NCBI GenBank assembly: GCA_017463565.1
Contig: JAFTOZ010000001.1
Location: 1 to 36,161, forward strand
Direction: 5' to 3'
Source: Clostridia bacterium
GTDB lineage: Bacteria > Bacillota > Clostridia > Christensenellales > CAG-1252
Length of the DNA stretch: 36,161 nt
Within the stretch, counting starts at the first letter, position 1; each line of letters starts with the position of its first letter. Made by a program: the position numbers and the translations under genes. The notes beneath the pieces were generated by a model, which was not told the DNA's origin, made no database searches, and saw only the letters and a list, made by a program, of their open reading frames with translations. Below, in pieces: positions 1 to 9,600 of this stretch.

Positions 1-1
1 T

Positions 2-76
2 GACCATACCCAAACCGCAAAATTTACTGTTTACGATTACTGCATTTTGTACGAGAAGAACATAGAAACAGAGTAA
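2..76 (+). CDS. 3' end of a lipoprotein-family paralogue (partial, cut by window edge)
   Basis: Only the last 24 codons are present, ending in TAA at 74-76. The reading frame starting at base 2 gives a C-terminus beginning DHTQTAKF and ending ILYEKNIETE. The next gene ends DHAETAKF...ILYEKNIETE, so this is the end of a tandem paralogue of that gene. The stop codon is followed directly by the AAGGAGG ribosome binding site of the next gene, so the two are co-transcribed. The function is unknown. By analogy with its neighbour it is probably also a lipoprotein, but its N-terminus lies outside the window. Confidence 0.75.
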   Translation, partial: DHTQTAKFTVYDYCILYEKNIETE

Positions 77-91
77 AAGGAGGTAGCGAGA

Positions 92-1186
92 ATGAAGAAA
101 ATATTAGCAGTATTGCTTATGATTCTAACCATGATTACGCTGTCCTCCTGTTTTCTGTTCGGTTGCGTTACCACCCATCCCGACATGGTGGAATACACCG
201 AGAAAGAAATCTTAGAGGTTGCAAAAGTAAAATACGGTGTTGCCGAGTGGATATTTACCGGCACGGAGATTAGAGGAGAAGTGTGGTACGATGCTGAGGG
301 TGCGTTCAATCTGGAGTTTTACAATGACGGTCAGTTTAGTACGGAATTTGTGAACGGTGATAACATCGAGGCAGCTATGCAAGCCTTTGCAGGCAAGAAC
401 GGCAATCACGACATACAAGGCATGTACTCTCGTTTCCTCTGTTGTATTGCACTCGGTAAGTGTGCCGACGGTTCTCTGAAATTCGTCTATTACAACACCA
501 ACATACATAAGGACTCGGAAATTGCCGATACGATTGGCGCATCAGATTATACCTTTGAGGTGTTACCTACCGAGATTACAAACGATCTTTTTATAGTTGA
601 TACAAGATGGACGGCTATGCAATTATTTTTGAATGAGGTTAAAGACGGACATCCCCGTGGCTTTGTCTATTCGGGTGAGCGTTTAATAATACGTCGTGTA
701 CAAACAACCTACAGCTATGTTGAATTTGAGTTTTATAAGGAAAAAGGCGAGGTCGTTTATGACGTTTATTATACGAAGGATGAAGAAAAGCCTGAAGAAA
801 GGCGACTGGTCTATTCTACATCTGATCGTTACGGTGTAATATACAATTATTACGGACTTGACAAATCGGAGTATTTTAATATTACAACGACTGTAACGCA
901 AAGCACCGAGCAGGAAAGCTGTATGTCATTGAAAGCTCACGTCGAAGCGAAGGAGATCGACGGAAAAGTGCTATATTCAAGGTTTTTATACTCTGCTGAA
1001 TATTACGTTCTACGGGACGGGAAGACAATTTTACACGGCACAACAAATGAAACGGTAACTGATAAGTTGGAGTTTAACTGTGGCTGGATGCTTGATAAAA
1101 TTGACGGTATAGATCACGCAGAAACAGCAAAATTCTACCTTTCGCGCTTCTATATCTTATATGAGAAGAACATAGAAACCGAGTAA
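92..1186 (+). CDS. Lipoprotein of unknown function, 364 aa, tandem paralogue
   Basis: I do not recognise the family. The N-terminus is a lipoprotein signal peptide: MKK, a hydrophobic stretch, then lipobox LSSC with Cys20 as the lipidation site. The mature protein should therefore sit on the outer face of the membrane. The rest is a soluble, aromatic- and charge-rich sequence that looks mostly beta, with no catalytic motif I can name. The start is set by AAGGAGG at 77-83, eight bases before ATG. The gene lies 15 nt after the partial paralogue and 15 nt before the next lipoprotein, which points to one operon. The last 24 residues closely match those of the partial gene upstream, which marks a tandem duplication. 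Confidence 0.85.
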   Translation: MKKILAVLLMILTMITLSSCFLFGCVTTHPDMVEYTEKEILEVAKVKYGVAEWIFTGTEIRGEVWYDAEGAFNLEFYNDGQFSTEFVNGDNIEAAMQAFAGKNGNHDIQGMYSRFLCCIALGKCADGSLKFVYYNTNIHKDSEIADTIGASDYTFEVLPTEITNDLFIVDTRWTAMQLFLNEVKDGHPRGFVYSGERLIIRRVQTTYSYVEFEFYKEKGEVVYDVYYTKDEEKPEERRLVYSTSDRYGVIYNYYGLDKSEYFNITTTVTQSTEQESCMSLKAHVEAKEIDGKVLYSRFLYSAEYYVLRDGKTILHGTTNETVTDKLEFNCGWMLDKIDGIDHAETAKFYLSRFYILYEKNIETE

Positions 1187-1201
1187 AAGGAGGTAACGAA
1201 A

Positions 1202-1582
1202 ATGAAGAAAATTATAGTGTTACTGTTGTGTATGCTCACTTTGTTTGCGTTCTCTGCTTGCTCCACTCCTATCTATCCCGGATTGCCCGATATAAGCGAA
1301 AAACCGATGAAAGGTATCGAGATTTACTGTTGGCAGGACGGCGGCGAATGGAAATGCGGTGGCACAGTTGGCACAAATAGAATGAAAACCGACTGGGAAA
1401 TACGCGCCTTGCAGGTCGTTACAATTCCCGAGATGAAAAGAATCCTTGAACAAAAAGGACTTACCGATTGCTTTTCCGTAAGACTCGTTGACCTTTCGGG
1501 CGACGAGGTTGTATATCTCGACGTCGCGGAAAACCTAACGCAAATTGCAACACTTGAAATGCAGCTGGGCAGTATTGATTAA
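1202..1582 (+). CDS. Small lipoprotein of unknown function, 126 aa
   Basis: A lipoprotein signal peptide (MKKIIVLLLCML...) ends in lipobox FSAC at Cys20. The mature part is about 107 residues and contains two further cysteines in the segment CWQDGGEWKC, which could form a local disulfide or metal pair. It has an aliphatic C-terminal strand-helix pattern. No family is recognised, and the mature part does not resemble the 364-aa neighbour. AAAGGAGG at 1187-1194 supports the ATG. The 15-nt spacer from the previous stop is almost the same as the spacer upstream of the preceding gene. This is the last gene of the operon, followed by the terminator at 1673-1703. Confidence 0.8.
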   Translation: MKKIIVLLLCMLTLFAFSACSTPIYPGLPDISEKPMKGIEIYCWQDGGEWKCGGTVGTNRMKTDWEIRALQVVTIPEMKRILEQKGLTDCFSVRLVDLSGDEVVYLDVAENLTQIATLEMQLGSID

Positions 1583-1672
1583 CAAAAATTTGGGTTAAGT
1601 AGGAGAGTATATTCACTATAAAAAATAGAATCTTGCGACACACCTACAGAGAGAAGGTTGCTTTTCCCACAA

Positions 1673-1703
1673 AAAAATCCGAGTCCAAAGGGGCTCGGAT
1701 TTT
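1673..1703. terminator. Bidirectional intrinsic terminator
   Basis: The left arm AAATCCGAGTCC and the right arm GGGCTCGGATTT form a 12-bp stem with one G-T wobble and loop AAAG. It is flanked by an A-run on the left and a T-run on the right. It lies between two convergent genes (the 126-aa lipoprotein on + and the TerB-like gene on -) and can stop both. Confidence 0.85.
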
Positions 1704-1726
1704 TGTGTTTGATGAGAGTTCGAAAA

Positions 1727-2155
1727 TTAAGCCATGAGCTTTGCGATGAATGCGTTTTCTTCGCGAGAGATTTTTTCGTCTACTGCAACAAAGGTAAGGC
1801 AGAAGGTCAGCAACGCGGTCTTGATGTTTTCGGGGCAGCTGTCAGCCAAATGATCGATAGCATTGACCCACTCGTTGGTGTAGTAGTTTTGAATGATATT
1901 CTTGAACTCGTCGTAAGAATAGTTGACGCCGGTGACGTCCTTGATGAAGCGATACTCCAGCTCGGTGAAATGACCGTCTACTGCGATTGCGGTGCAGATG
2001 AAGGGCAGGACGACAGAAGCGCCGTTGCCGTCTTTTGCAATGTCATTAAAAACAGGCATAATTTGAGAGAGCGCATCGTTAGCAGTGGCAAGAAGTACGG
2101 AGTAAGGTGCGTTTACGTAGTTCTGCATCAATTGGTCATAAGAATAATTTGCCAT
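1727..2155 (-). CDS. TerB-like (tellurite-resistance TerB fold) helical protein, 142 aa
   Basis: The protein is small, acidic and helical. It carries two copies of a TerB-type signature: AIAVDGHFTELEYRFI near the middle and FVAVDEKISREENAFI near the C-terminus. In TerB-family proteins each such Asp/Glu set lies on a helix-turn and is thought to bind metal. There is no signal peptide, so it should be cytoplasmic. I place the start at 2155 (MANYSYDQ). AAGGAGA lies at the correct distance upstream, and the longer frame opening at 2191 would start inside the promoter -10 box. The gene is monocistronic and faces the lipoprotein operon across a shared terminator. The fold assignment is moderately sure; the role, perhaps stress or envelope related, is not. 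Confidence 0.75.
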   Translation of the reverse strand: MANYSYDQLMQNYVNAPYSVLLATANDALSQIMPVFNDIAKDGNGASVVLPFICTAIAVDGHFTELEYRFIKDVTGVNYSYDEFKNIIQNYYTNEWVNAIDHLADSCPENIKTALLTFCLTFVAVDEKISREENAFIAKLMA

Positions 2156-2187
2156 TTTAAAAATCTCCTTGGATAGTTGTTGCACTA

Positions 2188-2216
2188 ACAATACTATACA
2201 TTGGTCCTTTTGTCAA
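2188..2216 (-). promoter_or_regulatory. Sigma-A type promoter for the TerB-like gene
   Basis: Read on the minus strand, TTGACA (2216-2211) is separated by 17 bases from TATTGT (2193-2188). Transcription would begin near 2181, giving a leader of about 25 nt before the ATG at 2155. This rules out the upstream ATG at 2191. Confidence 0.65.
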
Positions 2217-2390
2217 GCATGATCGAACCTTGGGGTATATCTCTCGTGGAGTTGCCTGCATTCGAAGAAATGGAAAACAGAAATTGCGACAAGATTTCCT
2301 CTACGCACCGACAAAACAAAAGCAAATATGACTGCCGCCAGTCGCTCGTCGGACTTGTTGTGTTGTTTTTTGACTATCTGGCATAGAGCG

Positions 2391-2419
2391 TTGTCAAAGT
2401 GGTGAAATTATGCTATAAC
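2391..2419 (+). promoter_or_regulatory. Sigma-A type promoter for the seven-helix membrane protein
   Basis: TTGTCA at 2391-2396 and TATAAC at 2414-2419 are separated by 17 bases, about 60 nt upstream of the ATG at 2481. The stretch 2217-2390 holds no ORF or structure that I can support. Confidence 0.65.
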
Positions 2420-2480
2420 ATAGATAGGCACAATGCAACCAAAACTGCGAGTGCATATAGAACAAAAGGAATAAGGCAAA

Positions 2481-3356
2481 ATGGAAAGAACAGGGGAGAG
2501 GGATACCGAGAAAAAGCAAAAGCAACAAAGAATAGGCAAGATGATTCTATTCGCCATTTTTGTGTTGGGGCTGATGGTATATTTGCTGCTCCCGTCGCTA
2601 CGTGATTTTCGCAACTCCATCTACGGCTCTATCGTTTTGATTGCGCTGATAGGTGCCGCCATCCTATACGTGACGTTATCCAAAAAGATTGCTATGCATC
2701 TGCTTGGTAAAATCACGCTGTGGGCATATTTGGTCGTGTTGATTGTGCAAGCCGCTATCAATTTGGGTAAAATCGAGGCCATTTTCTCCTTTGTATATGC
2801 TGTTGGCAACGTCGTTGTTGCAACCATCATGTACAAAACGAAAAAGAAGGGCTACAAAGAGGTTTATCCATTTGGTTTGTTTGCATATCTGACTACTGCG
2901 GCAATCAGTATTCGTACACACTTTCCCAATGACGATTGGTGGCTCACACTTATTATTCCTGCGATTCCCGTTGGCGTGGTGGTGGCAGTGCTGTGTTTGC
3001 TATTTCAAATCAAAAAATACAAAAACGGCGGAAAACGGGAGAATCTCATCAGCATTCCGCTGTGCGGATTGTTGATAGGATTTATTTTTACGTATATGAC
3101 GCTTGCGTCCATGAACGTGTACCTCGATACGTCCGCGCCCACGTATGAGGAATTCGTCATCACCGACAAGGACGTTCACTCGGGAGCAAAACGCGCCCCC
3201 CGGTATAACCTCGAGGTGCAAAGGGGAGACGTCACCTTTACCATAAACGTTTCGGACGAGGCATACTTCGACTATGAGGTCGGAGATACCATCACGCTGT
3301 CCATCTACGGCGGAGCCTTCAACGAGCCCTACTATATATACGAGGACCGCGGCTAG
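2481..3356 (+). CDS. Seven-helix membrane protein with C-terminal extracytoplasmic domain, 291 aa
   Basis: I do not recognise a named family. A basic, Lys/Gln-rich N-terminus of about 20 residues precedes about seven hydrophobic segments, roughly at residues 21-40, 46-66, 76-95, 100-117, 130-147, 154-180 and 192-215. After these comes a soluble tail of about 75 residues (beginning SAPTYEEF, containing YDYEVGD-like and YGGAF segments) that looks beta-rich. With seven helices and a positive N-terminus inside, the tail would face outward. The ATG is preceded by an AAAGGAATAAGG purine tract. The gene has its own promoter (2391-2419) and terminator (3389-3426), so it is probably a single-gene unit. 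Confidence 0.75.
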   Translation: MERTGERDTEKKQKQQRIGKMILFAIFVLGLMVYLLLPSLRDFRNSIYGSIVLIALIGAAILYVTLSKKIAMHLLGKITLWAYLVVLIVQAAINLGKIEAIFSFVYAVGNVVVATIMYKTKKKGYKEVYPFGLFAYLTTAAISIRTHFPNDDWWLTLIIPAIPVGVVVAVLCLLFQIKKYKNGGKRENLISIPLCGLLIGFIFTYMTLASMNVYLDTSAPTYEEFVITDKDVHSGAKRAPRYNLEVQRGDVTFTINVSDEAYFDYEVGDTITLSIYGGAFNEPYYIYEDRG

Positions 3357-3388
3357 TAGAGAATTGAACGCCTGAACTATCGAAAAGC

Positions 3389-3426
3389 AACCTGACCCAA
3401 GTTTTCGCTTGGGTCAGGTTTTTTTG
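3389..3426 (+). terminator. Strong intrinsic terminator
   Basis: A perfect 13-bp stem, AACCTGACCCAAG (3389-3401) with CTTGGGTCAGGTT (3408-3420), has loop TTTTCG and is followed by a T-run. It ends the membrane-protein transcript 33 nt after its stop codon. Confidence 0.92.
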
Positions 3427-3512
3427 TGGAGCGGAAAAATAGTAAAAATATTCGTGCAATCCTTGTTTTTTAGGAAATTTCTCTATTTGAAAGCCCTGCT
3501 TCCCTTGCGTGC

Positions 3513-3537
3513 AGGAGAGACAAAAGTCTCTCCTTTT
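3513..3537 (+). terminator. Second, orphan terminator-like hairpin
   Basis: A perfect 9-bp stem, AGGAGAGAC with GTCTCTCCT, has loop AAAA and is followed by TTT. It lies 87 nt after the strong terminator and just before the next promoter, with no ORF between. It may back up the first terminator or end a short unannotated transcript. Confidence 0.5.
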
Positions 3538-3548
3538 CGTGATTTTTA

Positions 3549-3576
3549 TTGACTTTGGCAGACTTCATGGTATAAT
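3549..3576 (+). promoter_or_regulatory. Near-consensus sigma-A promoter for the giant nuclease gene
   Basis: TTGACT (3549-3554), a 16-bp spacer, and a perfect TATAAT (3571-3576). The start site would be near 3583, leaving a short leader with a GAGGGGTGG ribosome binding site just before the ATG at 3607. Confidence 0.8.
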
Positions 3577-3606
3577 AAAAACGAAAAAACTTCGAGGGGT
3601 GGCTTT

Positions 3607-6600
3607 ATGTTTACCAGAAAAGCAAACAAAACTTCATTCGTTGCGATTATCCTTGCGGTGATCCTCATTTGCGGACTTGTAGCAAGCCTATTGGGGCTGT
3701 CTTTGGGCAATACGCCCAGCACGGTGTATGCGGCAGAGGGGAATTACTATGATTCCATCGACACCGACCTACGAGGCGATGCGCTGCGTGCACAGATTGC
3801 ATCCTTGATCACCAGTACGCACCACACAAATCCTTCCTATTCGGCAGGACTCGCAGCGCTGTTTGAAGTGTCGGACATCAACCCCAATACGGGCAAGGTG
3901 ATTCAGTTCTACACGGGTACCGAAACCAACGGCTTCACAGGTAACCGTGAGCACGTGTGGCCCAAAAACGGTGGCAAGGCATTCCCTGCTGAGAGCGAGG
4001 CCGGCTCGGACGGACACCATTTGCGCCCCTGTGACAACAACTTGAACAGCGCCAGAAGTAGCCTGAGTTTTGGCGAGGTGGATCAAACGAGCGGAAACCT
4101 TGTGCAGGAAAACGGTTCGAGCAGTTACAAGAGTTTGTGCTATAAAACCTCGGAATATTTCTATCCCGGCGAGGGCTTCCGCGGACAAACGGCACGTATT
4201 TTGATGTACGTGCAGACCCGTTGGGGTGATGATTATAACTTGTCCTTTGTGTTGGGCGCAGGCTCCAACAAGACTATCGGCGATATCGAAACGTTGATGA
4301 AGTGGCACATTCAAGAGCCCCCAACCGAGCAGGAAATGTACCGCAACGAGAAGGTTGCTGAATATCAGGGCAACCGCAACCCTTTTATCGACCATCCCGA
4401 GTATGCAGAAATGATTTACTGCCACGACGGCGAGAGCTACAACGACGAGTTGCAAGCCGTGGTGGAAACCTACGGCAGTTATCTTGCCGATCCCACTCCT
4501 ATCGAAAGTCTTTATGTTTCTCCTTCTACCGTCACCCTCACCGTGGGTGCCCAGGCAGTATTGGAAGTTACTCCCTATCCCACCAATGCTAGTAGCAAGG
4601 TGACCTGGACCACAAGCAATAGTGCTGTGGCTACCGTGAGCAACGGTTACGTGAACGCTGTCGGCAACGGCGTTGCGACCATCACCGCCACCAGTGTGGA
4701 AAATCCCAGTATTACTGCCACCACCACCATCACCGTCAAAACGCTTACCGCGCTTTCTATCAGCGGCAGCGCAACAAAAACGACCTACTACGAGGGAGAT
4801 CCCTTTGACCCCACGGGACTGACCGTCGTTGGCACGTATAGCGACGGCACGACGGAAACCATAGACAACAGCCTATGTCAATGGTTGGATAGCACCACAA
4901 ACGAGGCGCTCCTTTCCAAGGGCTCTACCTCTGTCATTTGCAAGATGGCAGACGTAGGCGCAACCTATTCGGGGATTACCGTTAAGGCCTCTCTGGGCGG
5001 AACACTTGTCATTAGCCGTTCTTGCTTTAAGGATGAGAGCGCCTATGCATGGCACGCCTGGACGTCCGGCACCATTACGGGAAGTGCCTTCATATATGCG
5101 GACACCAAGAGCGCAATGCAGTTTAACCCCAGTAAGGACGCTTGTCATATCTACAACGATTTGCCCTTGCTTGGCGGTATCAAGACCGTTACCGTCAATA
5201 TGCTTGCGGATAAGACGGAAAGGGTTTGGGAATTGTATACCTCGAGCGAGCCTTTCTCTCAAAGTGAGGACTTTAGCTCTGGAACCTCTCACGGACAGCA
5301 GACCGTCACTACGTCGGGCGTGACGTGGACGGTGAATACCACCGATAAGTATTTTGCGCTGGTGGGCGTGGGTTCCTCGGGCGCCAGTTATCTGGAAACC
5401 ATTACCATTCAGTACGGCAGTAGCGAGCCCGATTGTGAGCACCAACTGGGCAGTTGGATTGCAGAAATTCCTGCTACCTGCACCCAAGAAGGTACGAAAG
5501 GGCACTACACCTGTTCTTTGTGCGCAAGCACCTTTGATAGCAACGAGGTTCTGATGGATGACCTTGTGATTGCCAAGTTGCCCCATACCGAGGTGGTAGA
5601 TGCGGCCGTTTCTGCAACTTGCACCGTAACCGGTTTGACCGAGGGCAAGCATTGTTCTGTATGTGACGAGATCCTGGTCGCACAAGTGACGGTTCCTCTC
5701 GCTGCCCACAAGGACGACAACGTAGATCAGAAGTGTGACGTTTGCGGTACGGATGTCATCATTTGTGCCCACGAAACAAACAAAGAAGTCGGCATGAACC
5801 TTACGCCTGCCGTTGATTCTACCTGCACCGAGGCAGGAAAACTTGCCTACTATACCTGCGCCAATTGCGCGGATAGATATGCCTATATCAACACGGTGTG
5901 GACCAAGATTACCGCAGACAGCCAATTGGTAGTCGCAGCCAAGGGTCACTCTTTTGCAGACGGCACCTGCTCTGTTTGTGGCGCGGCTGAGCCTGCTATC
6001 AGCGAAATCGAGTTTACCTTTGGCGACAACGGAGCGGCAGGACACAAGGACGGCAGCGCTATGAGCGCAAATACCTCCTATACCTCGGGCGGTTACACGT
6101 TGGAAATTGTCCCCGGGGAAAAGATTTATAGCGGCGCATTTGACGCGCTTGGAAACAGCGCTCTGAAGTTGGGCACCAGTTCTGCAGTTGGCTCCTTTAG
6201 CTTTACCGTGCCGAACGACGTCGTTCAGGTTATCATCTACGTGGCGCAGTACAAAGCAAACACGACGAAGATTAGTGTCAATTCCGGCGCTACGCAAACT
6301 ATCACCACCGCATCGGATAGCGGTGCGTATACTGCCGTTGAGGTAGATACTTCTTCAAACAAGACGGTTAACTTTACCACCGTATCCGGTGGTGCGCGTG
6401 CTATGATCGACAAGATCGTGTACGTGTTGGGTGCGCCCCACGAGCACGCGTGGGACGAGGGTGAGATAACGACCACCGCCACCTGCACCGTGCCTGGCGT
6501 GAAGACCTATACTTGCTCTTGCGGCGAGACCAAGACCGAGGCAATCGCTGCCTTGGGTCATACCGTAGAGGCTATTCTCGGGACTCCTGCTACCTGCACC

Positions 6601-9600
6601 GAGGCAGGCAAAACGGACGGAGAGAAGTGCTCGGTGTGCGGTGAGATCTTGACCGCACAAACGGAAATTCCTGCCACCGGCCATAAGGACGGCAATGCAG
6701 ACAACGAGTGTGACGGTTGCGGCACCGCTATGGTGGTATGCGACCACGCAAACAAAAAGGAAGAGGGTATGAACCTCACACCTGCCGTTGACTCTACCTG
6801 CACCGAGGCAGGTAAACTGGCATACTACACCTGCGACTTCTGCAGTGAAAAGTATGCCTATATCAACACGGTCTGGACGAAGATTGAGTCGGAAAGCCAA
6901 TTGGTAGATCCTGCACTTGGTCACGCCGAGCAAGCTCTCCCCGGCAAGGCTGCCACCTGTACCGAGAGCGGTTTGACTGCCGGCGTGAAGTGCTCGGTAT
7001 GCGACGAGATTTTGACCGCACAAACGGTAATCCCCGCTAACGGTCACACCTACGTAGACGGCACTTGTTCCGTTTGCGGCGAGGCTAAGCCCGCCGTTCA
7101 AAACGTCACCTACGATATGGTGACAAACTTCGGCACCTACGGTAGTACGTGGAACAATAGTTACGTTTCTCGAACGATCCAGTCTACCGACCTGGGTAGC
7201 GGTCTACCTGCGGCGACTATCGTATTGAGCAATGCTAACAAACAAACGCAAACCATCACTGACCGTCCCGTTATTTGTTCCAAGGGTACCGTGCAATACG
7301 TAACCCTGACCTTGACAGAAGAAGGCAAGAGTATTTCTGCCGTGACTTTCCATCTGCAACAATGGACCAGCAAGGTGATGAAGGATATCCATATTGAATA
7401 TCAAAATTCCGAGGGAACTTGGGTGAGCTGTAGTGACGTGATTACCACGCCTGCGGATTTGTCCGGTAATATTGCAGTTGCAGGAGTAACTGCCGTGCGC
7501 CTGTCTTATACGTCCAGCACCAGTAGCAATACTCAAATCGGCTTGACGGGTATCAGTATTGCGTTTGCCTCTGCCGGCGGAGAAGGCTCGCACGAGCACG
7601 CTTGGGGCGAGGGCGAAGTTACTACCCAGCCCACTTGTACCGCAGAGGGTGAGCGCACCTATACCTGCTCCTGTGGAGAGACCAAGACCGAGCCTGTCGA
7701 GGCAAAGGGTCACACCCAAGTCACCTTGCCTGCAGTAGAGGCAACCTGTACCTCTACCGGTTTGACCGCAGGTAGCAAATGTTCCGTTTGTAACACCGTT
7801 TTGAGCGCACAAGCAGTTGTGCCTATGACGGCGCACACCGAGGGAGATTGGATCGTTGACGATGAAGCCACCTGTACCCAAGACGGTATCAAGCATACCG
7901 AGTGCACGGTGTGCGGTGCGGAGATGAATGTAGAGCTGATTGCGCCTCTGGGCCACACCGAGGGTGAGTGGATTATTGATGCCGAGCCTACCTGTACGGT
8001 GACCGGTTTGAAGCACACCGTGTGTACGGTGTGCGGTGAGGACGTGAGACTGGAGGAAATCCCCGTGGTTGCGCATAGCGAGAGCGAATGGAAGATTCTT
8101 GTGGATGCAACCTGTACTGAGGCGGGCTTGCGATACAAAGATTGCACCGTGTGTGGAGCAGACGTAGCCGAAGAGGACATTGCACCCAAAGGCCACACCG
8201 AAGTGGTAGACGCTGCCGTTGCACCTACCTGTACGGCTCCCGGTGTAAGCGCAGGCAAACATTGTTCTGTTTGTAACGAAATCCTGGTAGCACAAGAGGC
8301 AGTTCCTGCCCTTGGCCATGCCGAGCAGATCATTCCCGGCACCGCCGCTACTTGCACCTCTACCGGTTTGACTGCCGGTGTGAAGTGCTCCGTTTGTGAT
8401 ACGGTTCTCACCGCCCAGACGATTATCCCCATTGCAGAACACACCGTGGTTGTGGACGAGGCAGTTGCACCTACCTGTACCGCAACCGGTTTGACAGAGG
8501 GCAAGCATTGCTCCGTTTGTAACGAAGTCCTCTTGGCGCAAGAAGTTGTTCCAGCGCTTGGCCATACCGAGGCAATCGACAAGGCAGTTGCCGCAACTTG
8601 TACTGCAACCGGTTTAACCGAGGGAAAACATTGTTCTGTTTGTGGCGTGGTGTTGAAGGCACAAGAAACCGTAGCCGCCCTCGGCCATAGCGAAGTGGTA
8701 GACGAGGCAGTTCCGGCCACTTGTACCGCAACCGGTTTGACGGAAGGCAAGCATTGCTCCGTTTGTAGCGTAGTACTTGTGGCGCAAGCGCCCGTTGCCG
8801 CCCTCGGTCATACTGAAGTGATTGACGTTGCCGTTCCTGCAACTTGTACCACTCCCGGCGTGACCGCAGGTAAACATTGTTCCGTTTGCAACACGGTACT
8901 GGTGGAGCAGGAGAGTGTGCCTGCCCTTGGCCATACCGAGGTTGCCATTCCCGGCACTGCCGCTACTTGCACCGCTACCGGTTTGACCGCAGGTGTGAAG
9001 TGTTCTGTTTGCGATATTGTTCTCACCGCACAAACGGTGATACCTGCGCTCGGTCATACCGAGGAAACTATTCCTGCCGTTCCTGCGACTTGTACCGCTA
9101 CCGGTCTTACCGCAGGCACAAAATGCTCCGTTTGCGGCGTTGTTTTGAGTGCACAAGAGGTTGTGCCTATGATGGCGCACACCGAGAGTGATTGGATTAT
9201 TGATAAGGAGTCCAGTTGTACTTTGGAAGGCAGTAAGCACAAAGAGTGTACCGTATGCCATACCAAACTGGCAGAAGAAGTCATTGAAAAACTGCCCCAC
9301 ACCGAGGGTGGTTGGATTGTGGATAAGGCCGCAACTTGCACCAAAGATGGCGCTAAACATACCGAATGTACCGTCTGCGGTACAACCATCAATAGCGCAA
9401 CTATCGATAAACTCGGCCACACCGAAGTGGTGGATGTTGCCGTTGCTCCCACCTGTACTGCAACAGGTAAGACGGCAGGCAAGCATTGCTCCGTTTGTAG
9501 CGTAGTACTTGTGGCGCAAGAAACGGTAGCAGCACTCGGTCATACCGAGGTGGTAGACGAAGCGGTTGCGCCTACTTGTACCGCAACAGGCTTGATGCAA

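Noticed and set aside
2156-2191. A longer start for the TerB-like protein.
   Set aside because: Its first codons overlap the promoter -10 and the ribosome binding site of the ATG at 2155.
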